From CBDESN01 sp965242495 (GTDB taxonomy: Bacteria > Pseudomonadota > Alphaproteobacteria > MPNO01), in assembly GCA_965242495.1 (NCBI GenBank), contig OZ251446.1, forward strand, positions 3,880,239-3,944,238: 64,000 bases of DNA, in the 5' to 3' direction. The position numbers were made by a program, and so were the translations under genes. The notes beneath the pieces are model-generated. The model saw nothing but the letters and a program-made list of their open reading frames with translations. It was not told the DNA's origin and did no database searches. This document shows, in pieces, positions 17,330 to 25,872 of the stretch. The stretch's first letter is position 1; each line of letters opens with the position of its first letter.

Positions 17330-18851
17330 GGGATAGGACCCTGCCGGTTCGGTGTGGCGGTCGTGCGGCGGCGGCGGGTTAGGGCGTTGGGTGGTGGGTT
17401 CGTCCGGCGCGGCGGCGGTCGTGCGCGGCGGCGGGTTTCAAGCCGCTCCCGGCATGGGTCGGGCAAGGGGCGGGGCGGCGGCAGGGCGGGTTGCGATGCT
17501 CATCCGGCCATACAGGCGAGCCGATGACCGCGCCACAGATTGTGCGCCAGAGCGTGCAGCAACGCCACCGCCCGCACCTTGGCAAGCCCGCGGACCACAA
17601 GGCGGCCCAATCCCCGTTGCTTGACGACGCCATTGACCCCCTCGACCCTCATGCGACGACGATAGATCGTTTGCCCCGCCTCGCTCGCCATGCGGGCGCG
17701 CCAAGCCTGCAACGCAACCGGTTCGCCGGCGCGTCCGCGTTCACGACGGCGCACGCTCTCGGCCTTCGCCGCCTGTTTCACCGGAGCCGGCGGCGTGTAA
17801 ACCTCCACCCCCTTCCCACCCAACGCCAGCACGTCCTTGCGCGCGGCATAGCGCGTATCCGCCAGCAAGCGCGCCGGGCGCGCGCCATAGCGCCGCTCGA
17901 TCTGCTCAACCATCGAACCCGCCAAACCCGCGTCGTTGCGACGATCCGTCTCCTGGACCCCCACAATGACGTGACTATCGGTGCTCACCGCCAATTGGAG
18001 ATTGTACCCCGCCCCCACACCGCCGTCGGCAAACCGCATCCGGCGCGCCTGCGCATCCGTCGTCGAGACCTTCGGCCCCGGCTTCTTCTTCTCCGCCTTC
18101 TTGTGCGTCCGAGACCGCCCCGCCTTCTCCGCGCGCAACGCCGCAAGCTGTTTCCGCGCCGCCGCAACCTTCTCCGCAAGCTCGCGTTCGGCCCGCGCCC
18201 GCGCCGCGCGAAGACGCCGCGACCCGGCCGCCGGATCGCTCGCCAACTCCGACCTCAGCGCCGCAACCCGTTCCCGCGCCGCCGCCTCGTAGCCCGACAA
18301 ACCCCGCTCGCCGCGAAACGAACCCGAACCCGCGCTCGCTCGAACCTTCGTCCCGTCAACCGCCACCTCCTCCAAACTCACCATCCCCGACGCCACAAGC
18401 GCCGCAACCTGCTCGCTCAATAGACCATCCAGCACAGCCCCATGCCCACCCCGGAAATCGCTCAGACCATGGTAGTTCACTCGCACACCTCCACACAGCC
18501 ACCGATACGCCATGTCACTCTCGCACAGATGCGCAAGACGACGCGCCGAACCCACTCCCTCCAACGTCGCGTACAGCCACAACGCCAACAAAACCGCAGG
18601 GTCCGCCGCAGGCCGACCCGAACCATGCTCACGAGAACCGATCCGCGCATAAAACGCGCTCAGATCCATGCCCGACACGAAACCCCAAACCACACGCGCC
18701 CGATGATCCGGCGCAAGCGTCCCATCCAAATCCACCATCCGCCACTCCAACTGATGACGATCCGGGCGCATGCAGCGAGCACCTCCCACAACCGACATAA
18801 CAACCCTCCCTCACAAACCAACGACCAACCCACAGAATCACGACCCATCCC
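17330..18851 (-). mobile_element. IS1182-type insertion sequence, ends approximate
   Basis: About 1.52 kb carrying one transposase gene. The proposed ends are short imperfect inverted repeats: gggataggacc at 17330 against gggatgggtcg read inward from 18851. Immediately outside both ends stand inverted copies of the same dispersed-repeat arm (17287-17324 and 18853-18892), so the exact IS boundary and target duplication cannot be fixed by eye. Confidence 0.65.
17500..18798 (-). CDS. IS1182-type DDE transposase
   Basis: A 432-aa transposase that looks intact. The N-terminal part (FYARIGSREHGSGRPAADPA, then MAYRWLCGG) is typical of IS1182. The first catalytic Asp lies in VAVDGTKVRA, a charged helical insertion rich in Lys/Arg (about 180-245) follows, and a second Asp lies in LLADTRYA. 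The C-terminal RRRMRVEGVNGVVKQRGLGR holds the catalytic Glu. The start ATG has GGGAGG six bases upstream. The reading frame has no interruptions, so the element may still be active. Codon choice favours G-ending codons, as in the ycaO gene. Confidence 0.9.
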   Translation of the reverse strand: MSVVGGARCMRPDRHQLEWRMVDLDGTLAPDHRARVVWGFVSGMDLSAFYARIGSREHGSGRPAADPAVLLALWLYATLEGVGSARRLAHLCESDMAYRWLCGGVRVNYHGLSDFRGGHGAVLDGLLSEQVAALVASGMVSLEEVAVDGTKVRASAGSGSFRGERGLSGYEAAARERVAALRSELASDPAAGSRRLRAARARAERELAEKVAAARKQLAALRAEKAGRSRTHKKAEKKKPGPKVSTTDAQARRMRFADGGVGAGYNLQLAVSTDSHVIVGVQETDRRNDAGLAGSMVEQIERRYGARPARLLADTRYAARKDVLALGGKGVEVYTPPAPVKQAAKAESVRRRERGRAGEPVALQAWRARMASEAGQTIYRRRMRVEGVNGVVKQRGLGRLVVRGLAKVRAVALLHALAHNLWRGHRLACMAG

Positions 18852-19170
18852 AAACGCCAAGGGGTTCTTCACACGCTCGAAAGCGGGAATGACGAGAGAG
18901 GGGGCCGCGACGGCCTCCCTCGGGCCGTCGCTACAAGCCTCTCCCGTCATTCCCACGCGCCCGGGAATTTCGCGCGCTTGGTCGGCTGAACCGACGCCCA
19001 CGCGGACGTCTCGGGATTTCTTCACACGCTCGAAAGCGGGAATCCATGGCGGGGAAGGACGGGTCCTTGGCGCATCCGCCTCGAGCCGATGGCCTTCCTC
19101 GGACCGTCTCCACAGCCTCTCTCCGTCATTCCCGCGAAAGCGGGAATCCAGGGACCTTGACGAGATCGAT
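18852..19170. repeat. dispersed palindromic repeats right of the IS
   Basis: Contains two copies of the ttcttcacacgctcgaaagc arm (18865 and 19020), several cattcccg palindromes, the tcgagccgatggc module near 19083, and a 65-base segment (18982-19046) that recurs with two mismatches at 59251-59315. The stretch 19170-19215 shows the tttctcaaacgggcgctc module. No gene is seen in 18799-19215. Confidence 0.8.
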
Positions 19171-19215
19171 CGCAGCGGTCGCGCCCCGGCAAGACCCCAT
19201 TTCTCAAACGGGCGC

Positions 19216-20262
19216 TCAGCGGACCTCGAGGCCGTGCGAGACGGCCGCCTCGATCGCGTCTGGTCCGTAGGTGACGCAGCGTATCCCATGGCCCGCGGTT
19301 TCGAACCTGTGGACGGCGAGGCGGTCCGGGTCGAGGGCGTGCTGCGCCGCTTCCAGGCATTCGAAGCTGTGGGTCGACGCGACGACCTGCGTGTCGAATC
19401 GCCGGGCCGCCGTATCGACCGCCCGCCAGACCTTCTCCAGCACGGTGTGATGGAAGCCGTTCTCGATCTCGTCCACCAGCACGACGCCGTCCGGCGCCGC
19501 CGAGATCGCCAGGACCAGCCGCGCGATCCGCGTCATTCCTTCGCCCATCGTCGGCAACGGCAGGAGTTCGGACAACCCGACGTCTCCCCAGATCATCGGG
19601 TGGCCGGACGCCGAGTTGTCCTCGACGCTTCGCAGCCTCGGCTCGACGATCCGCAGCGCGTCCAGCACGAGCTCTCCGAGCTTCCGTTTCCGAAGCTGCC
19701 CGAGGCGCATCGCGTCTTCCCGGATGTTCCCGATGCGCGACGAGAGGAAGATGGCCGGGAAGGGCGGCCTGGAATCGGGTTGGTCGATCCGGAGCCCGCC
19801 GCCCGCGCCGCGTATGCGGCCCTCGGTCATTTCCCCCGAATCTTTCCGGAACGAAAACAGGAGCGCGCTTTCGCTCGACAACGGCTGATCGGATGCGATG
19901 TCGGGGCCGTCGAGGGGAAGTTCGAAGCTGGGGGAGCGCTCGAACGCGATGTTCAGAGCCAACCGGCCGGCGGATTCATGCTTCGCCCCGATTTCGATGG
20001 TCCTGGTCGTGTCCAGGGCGGTGAATATCGGCGTCCAGAACGTCTCCGGCAGCATCGAAACCGCCGACAGGTCGATTCCGCGAGTCACGTTGGCGTTCAG
20101 CGCCAGATGGGGGTTTCCCGCGCCGGACAACAGGAAGAGCGCTTCGAGCAGGGTCGTCTTGCCCGAATTGTTCGCGCCGGTGAGAACGTTGACCGGCGCC
20201 ATCCCGCCGATTTCGAATTCGCCGAGCGCCCGGTAATTCCGTATCCGCAAGTCTTTCAGCAT
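19216..20262 (-). CDS. orphan AAA-family ATPase (SMC/RecF-like)
   Basis: A 348-aa protein with an ABC/SMC-type split ATPase: the start MLKDLRIRNYRALGEFEIGG, Walker A GANNSGKTTLLEAL (about 29-42), Walker B VVLVDEIENGFHHTVLEKV, and the H-loop VVASTHSFECLEAA. A helical insertion of about 180 residues separates the halves. No TOPRIM, HNH or membrane domain is present. Such proteins (AAA_15/AAA_21 type) often act in phage-defence or abortive-infection systems, usually with a partner, but none is adjacent. It lies between the permease genes and the IS, inside an apparently split transporter operon, which suggests arrival by transfer. The ATG at 20262 is chosen because the conserved N-terminus begins there. 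Confidence 0.82.
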   Translation of the reverse strand: MLKDLRIRNYRALGEFEIGGMAPVNVLTGANNSGKTTLLEALFLLSGAGNPHLALNANVTRGIDLSAVSMLPETFWTPIFTALDTTRTIEIGAKHESAGRLALNIAFERSPSFELPLDGPDIASDQPLSSESALLFSFRKDSGEMTEGRIRGAGGGLRIDQPDSRPPFPAIFLSSRIGNIREDAMRLGQLRKRKLGELVLDALRIVEPRLRSVEDNSASGHPMIWGDVGLSELLPLPTMGEGMTRIARLVLAISAAPDGVVLVDEIENGFHHTVLEKVWRAVDTAARRFDTQVVASTHSFECLEAAQHALDPDRLAVHRFETAGHGIRCVTYGPDAIEAAVSHGLEVR

Positions 20263-20332
20263 CGTCCCGACCCGTTGGCGGCGCGGGCGGATGATCCCCG
20301 CTGCGCCGGCCCGGCGCAAGGGACGGCGGGAG

Positions 20333-21406
20333 TCAACCCTTGATGCCGCCCAGGTTCAGCTGCGTCAGATGTTTCTGGCAGACGAGATAGAGCAGCAGGC
20401 TGGGCGCGATGTAGAAGACGCCGACCGCGGCGACGATGCCGTAATCGACCCCCATCACGTCGTCCGCGACCCAGAACAGATAGAGGCTCATCACCCAGTT
20501 CGTCTTCTCGATCAACAGGGTGCGGACGAAGACGTACTCCTCCCACCCCTTGAGGAAGGCGAACACCGCCACCGCCAGAATGCCGCCCTTGACCTGGGGC
20601 AGGACGATGCGCGCGAAGGCCTGGCGACGGCTCGCCCCGTCGGTCATCGCGCTCATCTCGATCTCCCACGGGACCGCGTCGAAGAAGCCCTTGAGGATGA
20701 AGATGGCGAACGGCAGTTCGAGGGTGCAGACCACCAGCACGACGCCCGCGATCGAGTCCAGGAGATCCGTCCAGTGCATCAGCAGGAAGATCGGGATCAC
20801 CAGCGTCATCGCCGGGAAGGCGTGCAGCGCCAGGAGGGATTGCAGGAAGGCGGCGCGGCCGCGGAAGGCCAGGCGCGAGATGCCGTAGCCCGCGAGCGTC
20901 GCCGTCGTGACGACCAGCGCCGTCTGCGCGCCGGCCAGCAGCAGCGAGTTGGCGAAGGCGCTCCAGATCCAGGGAAACTGCCCGCCGCCGGCCCCCGACG
21001 CGCCGCGCAGCTCCTCCACCAGGTCGGGAGTCCACAGGAAGCGGAAATTCTCCCCGTGCAGCCGGTCGCCGACCAGCGCCGCCAGGGCGGCGGCGGCCAG
21101 GGCCAGGATGGCGAACCCGGCATGACGTCGCCGGCGCGCGTCGCCGATGGCGAGCCGCGCCAGGCCGAAGGCGATCGCGGCCGGCGCCAGCACCGCGCAG
21201 GCCCGCCACAGCACGTCCCCGTCGACGCTCCCGGTCCGCGCCGAGGCGGCGATCGTCAGCATCCACAGATAGGGCAGCAGGATCGGGATCGACGCCGCGG
21301 CCAGCGCCCCGACCAGGGCGGCCAGCGCCCAGCGTCGGCGGCGGCGGGCGCGGGCCGCCAGCAGCGCCCAGCCGGGATCGGCGCGGTCGGGCGCGGCCGC
21401 CGACAC
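20333..21406 (-). CDS. carbohydrate ABC transporter permease (MalG-like)
   Basis: A 357-aa inner-membrane permease. It has the usual inner-membrane core with the EAA loop EMSAMTDGASRRQAFARIVL (about 255-275), contacting the ATPase, and the family C-terminus LTQLNLGGIKG. It is longer than usual because of an N-terminal Arg-rich segment and an extra pair of helices (about 60-115) before the periplasmic loop. The start is GTG, one base after the stop of the previous permease gene. It works with the 21408-22307 permease, the binding protein at 22333 and probably the ATPase at 15973. The substrate is a sugar or sugar-phosphate-like molecule and is not defined further. Confidence 0.9.
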   Translation of the reverse strand: MSAAAPDRADPGWALLAARARRRRRWALAALVGALAAASIPILLPYLWMLTIAASARTGSVDGDVLWRACAVLAPAAIAFGLARLAIGDARRRRHAGFAILALAAAALAALVGDRLHGENFRFLWTPDLVEELRGASGAGGGQFPWIWSAFANSLLLAGAQTALVVTTATLAGYGISRLAFRGRAAFLQSLLALHAFPAMTLVIPIFLLMHWTDLLDSIAGVVLVVCTLELPFAIFILKGFFDAVPWEIEMSAMTDGASRRQAFARIVLPQVKGGILAVAVFAFLKGWEEYVFVRTLLIEKTNWVMSLYLFWVADDVMGVDYGIVAAVGVFYIAPSLLLYLVCQKHLTQLNLGGIKG

Positions 21407-21407
21407 C

Positions 21408-22307
21408 TCAGGACACCTCGATGCGCGACGGCGGCAGCAGCCGCTTCATGTCCAGGAAGCGCCACATCAGCAGCGCCGCGGCGATGCCGATCGCGACCAG
21501 GGCCAGGGCCAGCGCCGCGCCATAGGCGTACTGGCCGTTCTCGAAGGCGCGCTTGTAGACGTACAAGGCGTAGACCGTCGTGTCGTAGAACGGCCCGCCA
21601 TCGGTGATCAGCCAGATGTATTCGAAGCTCACCAGCAGCGACAGGGTCTGATAGACGGTGATGAAGCTCAGCGGCCAGCGGATCGCCGGCAGGGTGACGT
21701 GGCGCAGGATCGCCAGCCCGCCGGCGCCGTCCGCCCGCGCCGCATGGAACAGCTGCTGCGGGATCGAGCGGATCGCCGCGGTGAACACGATCATGCCCAT
21801 CGACGCGCCGATGAAGCCGTTGGCGAGCACGATCAGCAGCACCGGCGCGTCGTTCATCACGTCGATCGGGGGCGCGCCCAGAACTCCCTTCGTCACCTGG
21901 TTCAGCAGCCCCCGCTCGGTCGGGTCGATCGCCCAGGCCCACAGCAGCGCATACGCCACCGAGGGGCTCATCCGGGGCAGCAGCCAGACGGCGCGGAAGA
22001 AGGCTCCGAGGCGCTCCGGGATCGACGTGGTGGCCAGGGCCAGCAGCAGCCCGAACGTGACGTTGAAGATCGCGAGCGTGCTCAGCACGTAGACGAAGGT
22101 CACCGCGAGCGACGACGCCAGCCTCGTGTCGCGGGTCGCCATGCGCTCGAAATTGCGGGTCGTCGCCTCGCTCACAGAGAGGTCGCGGCCCATATCGGTG
22201 AAGGCGATCGCGACGTCGACGATCACCGGGGCGACGAAGAACGCCAGCAGCAGCAGGACCGCGGGGCCCAGGAAGATCGCGAGGTTCGCGGCTTGGCGCG
22301 GGTTCAT
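21408..22307 (-). CDS. carbohydrate ABC transporter permease (MalF-like)
   Basis: A 299-aa inner-membrane permease with six predicted helices. The first is near residues 10-32 (NLAIFLGPAVLLLLAFFVAP) and the EAA motif is ARADGAGGLAILRHVTLPAI. The ATG at 22307 is 25 bases from the binding-protein stop. It forms the heterodimeric channel with the downstream MalG-like permease. Periplasmic loops are of normal length and no abnormal features are seen. Confidence 0.9.
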   Translation of the reverse strand: MNPRQAANLAIFLGPAVLLLLAFFVAPVIVDVAIAFTDMGRDLSVSEATTRNFERMATRDTRLASSLAVTFVYVLSTLAIFNVTFGLLLALATTSIPERLGAFFRAVWLLPRMSPSVAYALLWAWAIDPTERGLLNQVTKGVLGAPPIDVMNDAPVLLIVLANGFIGASMGMIVFTAAIRSIPQQLFHAARADGAGGLAILRHVTLPAIRWPLSFITVYQTLSLLVSFEYIWLITDGGPFYDTTVYALYVYKRAFENGQYAYGAALALALVAIGIAAALLMWRFLDMKRLLPPSRIEVS

Positions 22308-22332
22308 GGCCGCGCCCGCCGGGGCGGGGGGA

Positions 22333-23721
22333 TCAGTCGCGGATCGTCACCTCGTCCTCGAACTCGGCGCGCAGCTCGTCCACGATGAAGTCCGCCGCCG
22401 CGGCCGGGGCCATGCGGCCGGTCTCGACCCCCTGGATGCCCTTGAACAGGATCGCGTTGAAGCGGCCGAACTCGGGATGGTTGGGCATGAAGGTCGAGCG
22501 CGCCAGCATCGGCGTCGCCCGGCGGAGCGCCCAGGCCGCGCGATAGGCGGGCATCGCCGTCTGCGCGTGGGCGATCGCGGTGTGGTTGGTGGTCACCGCG
22601 TGGCGGGTGTTGAAATGGGGCTGGCTCGCGATCGCCACCAGCAGCGCCGCGAGCTCGCGCCGGGGCGATTTCGGGTTCACCGCGTAGACGATCGGGTGGG
22701 AGAGGTTCTTCGGCTCGCCGCCCTTCTCCGCCGCCGGCGAATGGAGCCAGCCGACGTTGCGGAAATAGGCCCCTTCGTCGTCGGCCGAGACGCCGAAGCG
22801 GATCTGGCGGCCCACGTCCCACACGCCGTGATGCTTGATGAAGGCCTGGCCCTCGGGCAGCAGCCGGTTGATCGTGTCCCACGACATCGCCGTGTTGTTG
22901 CGCGGCGTCACGCCGTTGCGGGCGTTCCAGTCGATCCATTCGAGGAAGGAGCGCAGCGCCCGCCGGCTGGCCTGGAGCCGGCCCGTCGCCTCGTCCAGCG
23001 GCGCGAAGCCGAAGCTCGCCATCGTCATCAGCCAGTCGGGGCCGACGTTGGGCCGGTGGATGATGCCGTATCTGGCGGCGCCCGCGTCCACGACCTCCTT
23101 GGCGAGGCGCGACAGGTCCCAGATGGTGAACGCGCCGCGTTCGACCTCGCCGGCGAGCCCTTCGATGAAGGCGTCGGACTTGCCGATCTTCCGCAGCATG
23201 TCCTTGCGGAAGAAGAACATGCGGATTTCCGAGTCCTGCGGTACCGCGTAGCGCGCCCCCTTGTGGCGGGTGGCGTTCCACAGCACCGGGATGACGTCGG
23301 CGTAGAACTCGGGGAAGCGCGCGATATGGTCCTCCAGGTTCCAGGCGAAGCCCGCCTCGGCGAAGGCGCCCAGCCATTCATGCGCGGCGACGTAGACGTC
23401 GGGCCCCTTGCCGACGGCGAACGCCTTCATCAGGTCGAGCGCATCGGCGTCGTAGCCCTTGGCGTTGCTCTCATGCGCCTCGACGCGGATCCGGCGCGCG
23501 GCGCCCGCGGCGGCGAGCATCCGGTCGAGCAGCTTGGCCGCATCGACCACGTTGCCGGACCGCAGCGGCCCGCTGCGGTCGGCCCGCGACCACAGCTTGA
23601 TCGTCGTCTCCTCGGCTTCGGCTGCGGCCGCGCCGCCGATGGCGGACGGCGGCGGCGGCGCCGCGGCGAGGATCGCGCCCAGGGCGGCGCCCAGGAGGGT
23701 TCTCCGTTTCCATGCGGCCAT
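22333..23721 (-). CDS. extracellular solute-binding protein of the sugar ABC transporter
   Basis: A 462-aa family-1 solute-binding protein. The N-terminus has KRR followed by a hydrophobic stretch and Ala-rich cleavage region (about 1-36), compatible with a Sec or Tat signal. The mature part begins with ETTIKLWSRAD and contains GKGPDVYVAAHEWLGAFAEA and NTRHAVTTNHTAI typical of maltose-binding-like proteins. It captures substrate in the periplasm for the two permeases downstream. The ATG at 23721 has AGGAGAG eight bases ahead. It is the second gene after the CDP-alcohol phosphatidyltransferase gene, 47 bases away, suggesting one transcript. Confidence 0.9.
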   Translation of the reverse strand: MAAWKRRTLLGAALGAILAAAPPPPSAIGGAAAAEAEETTIKLWSRADRSGPLRSGNVVDAAKLLDRMLAAAGAARRIRVEAHESNAKGYDADALDLMKAFAVGKGPDVYVAAHEWLGAFAEAGFAWNLEDHIARFPEFYADVIPVLWNATRHKGARYAVPQDSEIRMFFFRKDMLRKIGKSDAFIEGLAGEVERGAFTIWDLSRLAKEVVDAGAARYGIIHRPNVGPDWLMTMASFGFAPLDEATGRLQASRRALRSFLEWIDWNARNGVTPRNNTAMSWDTINRLLPEGQAFIKHHGVWDVGRQIRFGVSADDEGAYFRNVGWLHSPAAEKGGEPKNLSHPIVYAVNPKSPRRELAALLVAIASQPHFNTRHAVTTNHTAIAHAQTAMPAYRAAWALRRATPMLARSTFMPNHPEFGRFNAILFKGIQGVETGRMAPAAAADFIVDELRAEFEDEVTIRD

Positions 23722-23768
23722 CGTTCGGGCTCTCCTGTTTCGCCTGTTTCGCCGCCGCCGGGCCGCGT

Positions 23769-24365
23769 TCAGCCGAGCGGCCGGAGCTGCCGGAAGATGT
23801 GGAGGATCCGCTGGCCCGCGGTCACCGCGGTCAGCGCCGCCAGCAGGTAGAAGAACGGCGCGAGCAGCCCCGACAGCAGCCCGACCGCGACCAGGACGAC
23901 GCGCTCGAATCGGGTGAGGAAGCCGACCTTGCACACCGCGCCCAGCGCCTCGCCCCGCGCCCGGGTGTAGCTCGTCAGGAAGGAGCCCAGCAGCGCCAGG
24001 ACGACGACGCTCGCCTCGGCCGCCAGGCCCTCGGCGGCGAAACGATAGGCGATGGCGGTGAACATCACCCCTTCGGAGAACCGGTCGAGGGTGGAGTCGA
24101 GGAAGGCCCCGAACTGGGAGGCGCGGTCCGACATCCGCGCCAGCAGGCCGTCCATGAGGTCGAACCCGCCGGCGACGACGAAGACGAGGCCGGCGGCGAA
24201 CAGGTCGTCCGAGATCACCAGCGCCGCGGCGCCGACGTTCAGCAGCGCGCCCGCAACCGAGAGCTGGCTGGGCGTCACCCGCAGCCGGATCAGCGCCAGC
24301 GCCACGGGTCCGAACGCCCCGTCGAACTGCGCCCGCAGATGCTCCCGGACCCGGTCCATGTCCAT
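23769..24365 (-). CDS. CDP-alcohol phosphatidyltransferase
   Basis: A 198-aa integral membrane enzyme with the family signature DGxxARxxxxxxxxGxxxDxxxD, visible as DGLLARMSDRASQFGAFLDS followed by TLDR. Several hydrophobic helices follow. Members transfer a phosphatidyl group from CDP-diacylglycerol to an alcohol such as glycerol phosphate or inositol phosphate. The ATG at 24365 has GGGAGG eight bases upstream; an in-frame ATG two codons later is also possible. It heads the sugar ABC operon, so the transported solute might feed polar-lipid synthesis, for example a polyol or its phosphate. That link is inferred from gene order only. Confidence 0.85.
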   Translation of the reverse strand: MDMDRVREHLRAQFDGAFGPVALALIRLRVTPSQLSVAGALLNVGAAALVISDDLFAAGLVFVVAGGFDLMDGLLARMSDRASQFGAFLDSTLDRFSEGVMFTAIAYRFAAEGLAAEASVVVLALLGSFLTSYTRARGEALGAVCKVGFLTRFERVVLVAVGLLSGLLAPFFYLLAALTAVTAGQRILHIFRQLRPLG

Positions 24366-24577
24366 GCCTGACGCCTCCCGCGGCGCCGAGACGCCCCAAC
24401 GGCGCATCACTCTACCCCGCCGCCGCCGCAACGGCTAGCCGCCAATGGCGAGAGGTCCGTTTTCCCGTTTCTTCCCCGTTTCTCGGGTTTCCGCGCCGCT
24501 CCGATTTCGATTGGCCCGCGCGCCGCGACGGGCTACCCTCCGGCCGGCGTTCCGGCAGCCGACAAGGAAGGTGCATC

Positions 24578-25414
24578 ATGGCAAGCGCGCTCGATCCCGC
24601 CGCGCTCGATACGGTGACCGCCCCGCTCCAGTTCTGCGTCGATACCGGCGAGACGCCGGTCGCCCTTGTGAAGCAGCCCGGCCAGGGCCCGGACGACCGC
24701 AGCGGCGCCTTCGAATACCGCGATGTCGCGATCCATGACGGCCGGCCGGTCGCCGACCGCTTCGACCTCGACCGGGACGGCTTCCTGCTGATGCGCCGGG
24801 ATACCGCGGTCGAGGACTTCTACGACGATGACGAGGTCCGCCGCGTCTACTACCCGGAGATGGAGCGGCTCGTGGCCCAGGCCGCCGGCGCCTCCAAGGC
24901 GATCGTGTTCGATCACACCATCCGGGTGGACGACCCCGAGGCGCAGACCGAGCGCAAGGTCCGGGCGCCGGTGGCCAACGTCCACAACGACTTCACCGTG
25001 CGCTCCGCGCCGCAGCGCGTGCGCGACCTGCTGCCCGCCGACGAGGCCGAGCGGCGGCTCGCCGGGCGCTACGGCTCGATGAACGTCTGGCGGCCCATCC
25101 GCGGCCCGGTGGAGACCGCGCCGCTGGTGATCTGCGGCTACGGCGACATCGCCGACGGCGATCTGGTCGCCGCCGAACGCCATTACGGCGACCGGATCGG
25201 CGGCATCTACCACCTCGCCTACAACCCCCGCCAGCGCTGGTACTACTTCCCGGCGATGGCGCGCGAGGAGGTGGTGCTGCTCAAATGCTTCGATTCGCTG
25301 ACCGACGGCGCCGCGCGCTGGACCGCCCACGGCTCGTTCCGCCATCCGGACACGCCCGCCGGCGCCGCGCCGCGCGAAAGCATCGAAGTCCGCACGCTGT
25401 ACTTCTTCGATTGA
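24578..25414 (+). CDS. CmcJ/NvfI-family oxidoreductase
   Basis: A 278-aa protein matching the CmcJ/NvfI (AsaB-like) group of 2OG-oxygenase-fold enzymes. Visible hallmarks are FDHTIRV, PVANVHNDFT with the His-x-Asp pair, MNVWRPIRGPVETAPL, and the late ARWTAHGSFRHP holding a basic residue and His. Members occur in cephamycin 7-alpha-methoxylation (CmcJ) and fungal meroterpenoid pathways, and many bacterial homologues have no known reaction. The ATG has AAGGAAGG upstream. Its TGA overlaps the TTG start of the ferredoxin subunit (TTGA), coupling it to the molybdo-hydroxylase, so the three proteins probably act on one compound. Confidence 0.8.
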   Translation: MASALDPAALDTVTAPLQFCVDTGETPVALVKQPGQGPDDRSGAFEYRDVAIHDGRPVADRFDLDRDGFLLMRRDTAVEDFYDDDEVRRVYYPEMERLVAQAAGASKAIVFDHTIRVDDPEAQTERKVRAPVANVHNDFTVRSAPQRVRDLLPADEAERRLAGRYGSMNVWRPIRGPVETAPLVICGYGDIADGDLVAAERHYGDRIGGIYHLAYNPRQRWYYFPAMAREEVVLLKCFDSLTDGAARWTAHGSFRHPDTPAGAAPRESIEVRTLYFFD

Positions 25415-25872
25415 CCGCCTTCTCCCTCCGGGTGAACGGGGCGCTTCACGAGATCGAGGCCGACCCCGCGACGCCGCTGATCTTCGTCCTGCGCAACCGG
25501 CTGGGGCTTACCGGGGCCAAGCTCGGCTGCGGCCTCGAACAATGCGGCGCCTGCGCCGTGCTGGCGGACGGCGAGCCGGCGCTGAGCTGCGTGCGCGCCG
25601 CGGCCGAGTTCGCGGGCCGCGACGTCGTGACCGCCGAAGGGCTGGATGCGACGCCGCGCGGGGGCGAGGTGCTGCGCGCCCTCGCCGGGGAAGGCGCCGC
25701 GCAGTGCGGCTATTGCACGCCCGGCATCGCCGTCGCCGCGACGGCGCTGCTGCGCCGGTCGCCCCGGCCCGGCGCGGCGGAGATCCGGGCGGCGCTGCAC
25801 GGCCATCTGTGCCGCTGCGGCGCGCATGCGCGGGTCCTGGCCGCGCTCGATCGGCTGGCCGGTGGCGGCTAA
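25411..25872 (+). CDS. (2Fe-2S) subunit of a xanthine-dehydrogenase-family hydroxylase
   Basis: A 153-aa small subunit. The N-terminal plant-ferredoxin cluster is seen in GCGLEQCGACAV with a later Cys in ALSC. The second helical cluster is in AQCGYCTPG and HLCRCGAHARV, so eight Cys are present. It passes electrons from the molybdenum site of the large subunit. The only good start is TTG at 25411 overlapping the previous stop (GATTGACC), since the conserved sequence (FSLRVNG) begins two residues later. Its stop overlaps the GTG of the large subunit. No FAD subunit gene is present, as in isoquinoline 1-oxidoreductase-type two-subunit enzymes. Confidence 0.9.
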   Translation: MTAFSLRVNGALHEIEADPATPLIFVLRNRLGLTGAKLGCGLEQCGACAVLADGEPALSCVRAAAEFAGRDVVTAEGLDATPRGGEVLRALAGEGAAQCGYCTPGIAVAATALLRRSPRPGAAEIRAALHGHLCRCGAHARVLAALDRLAGGG

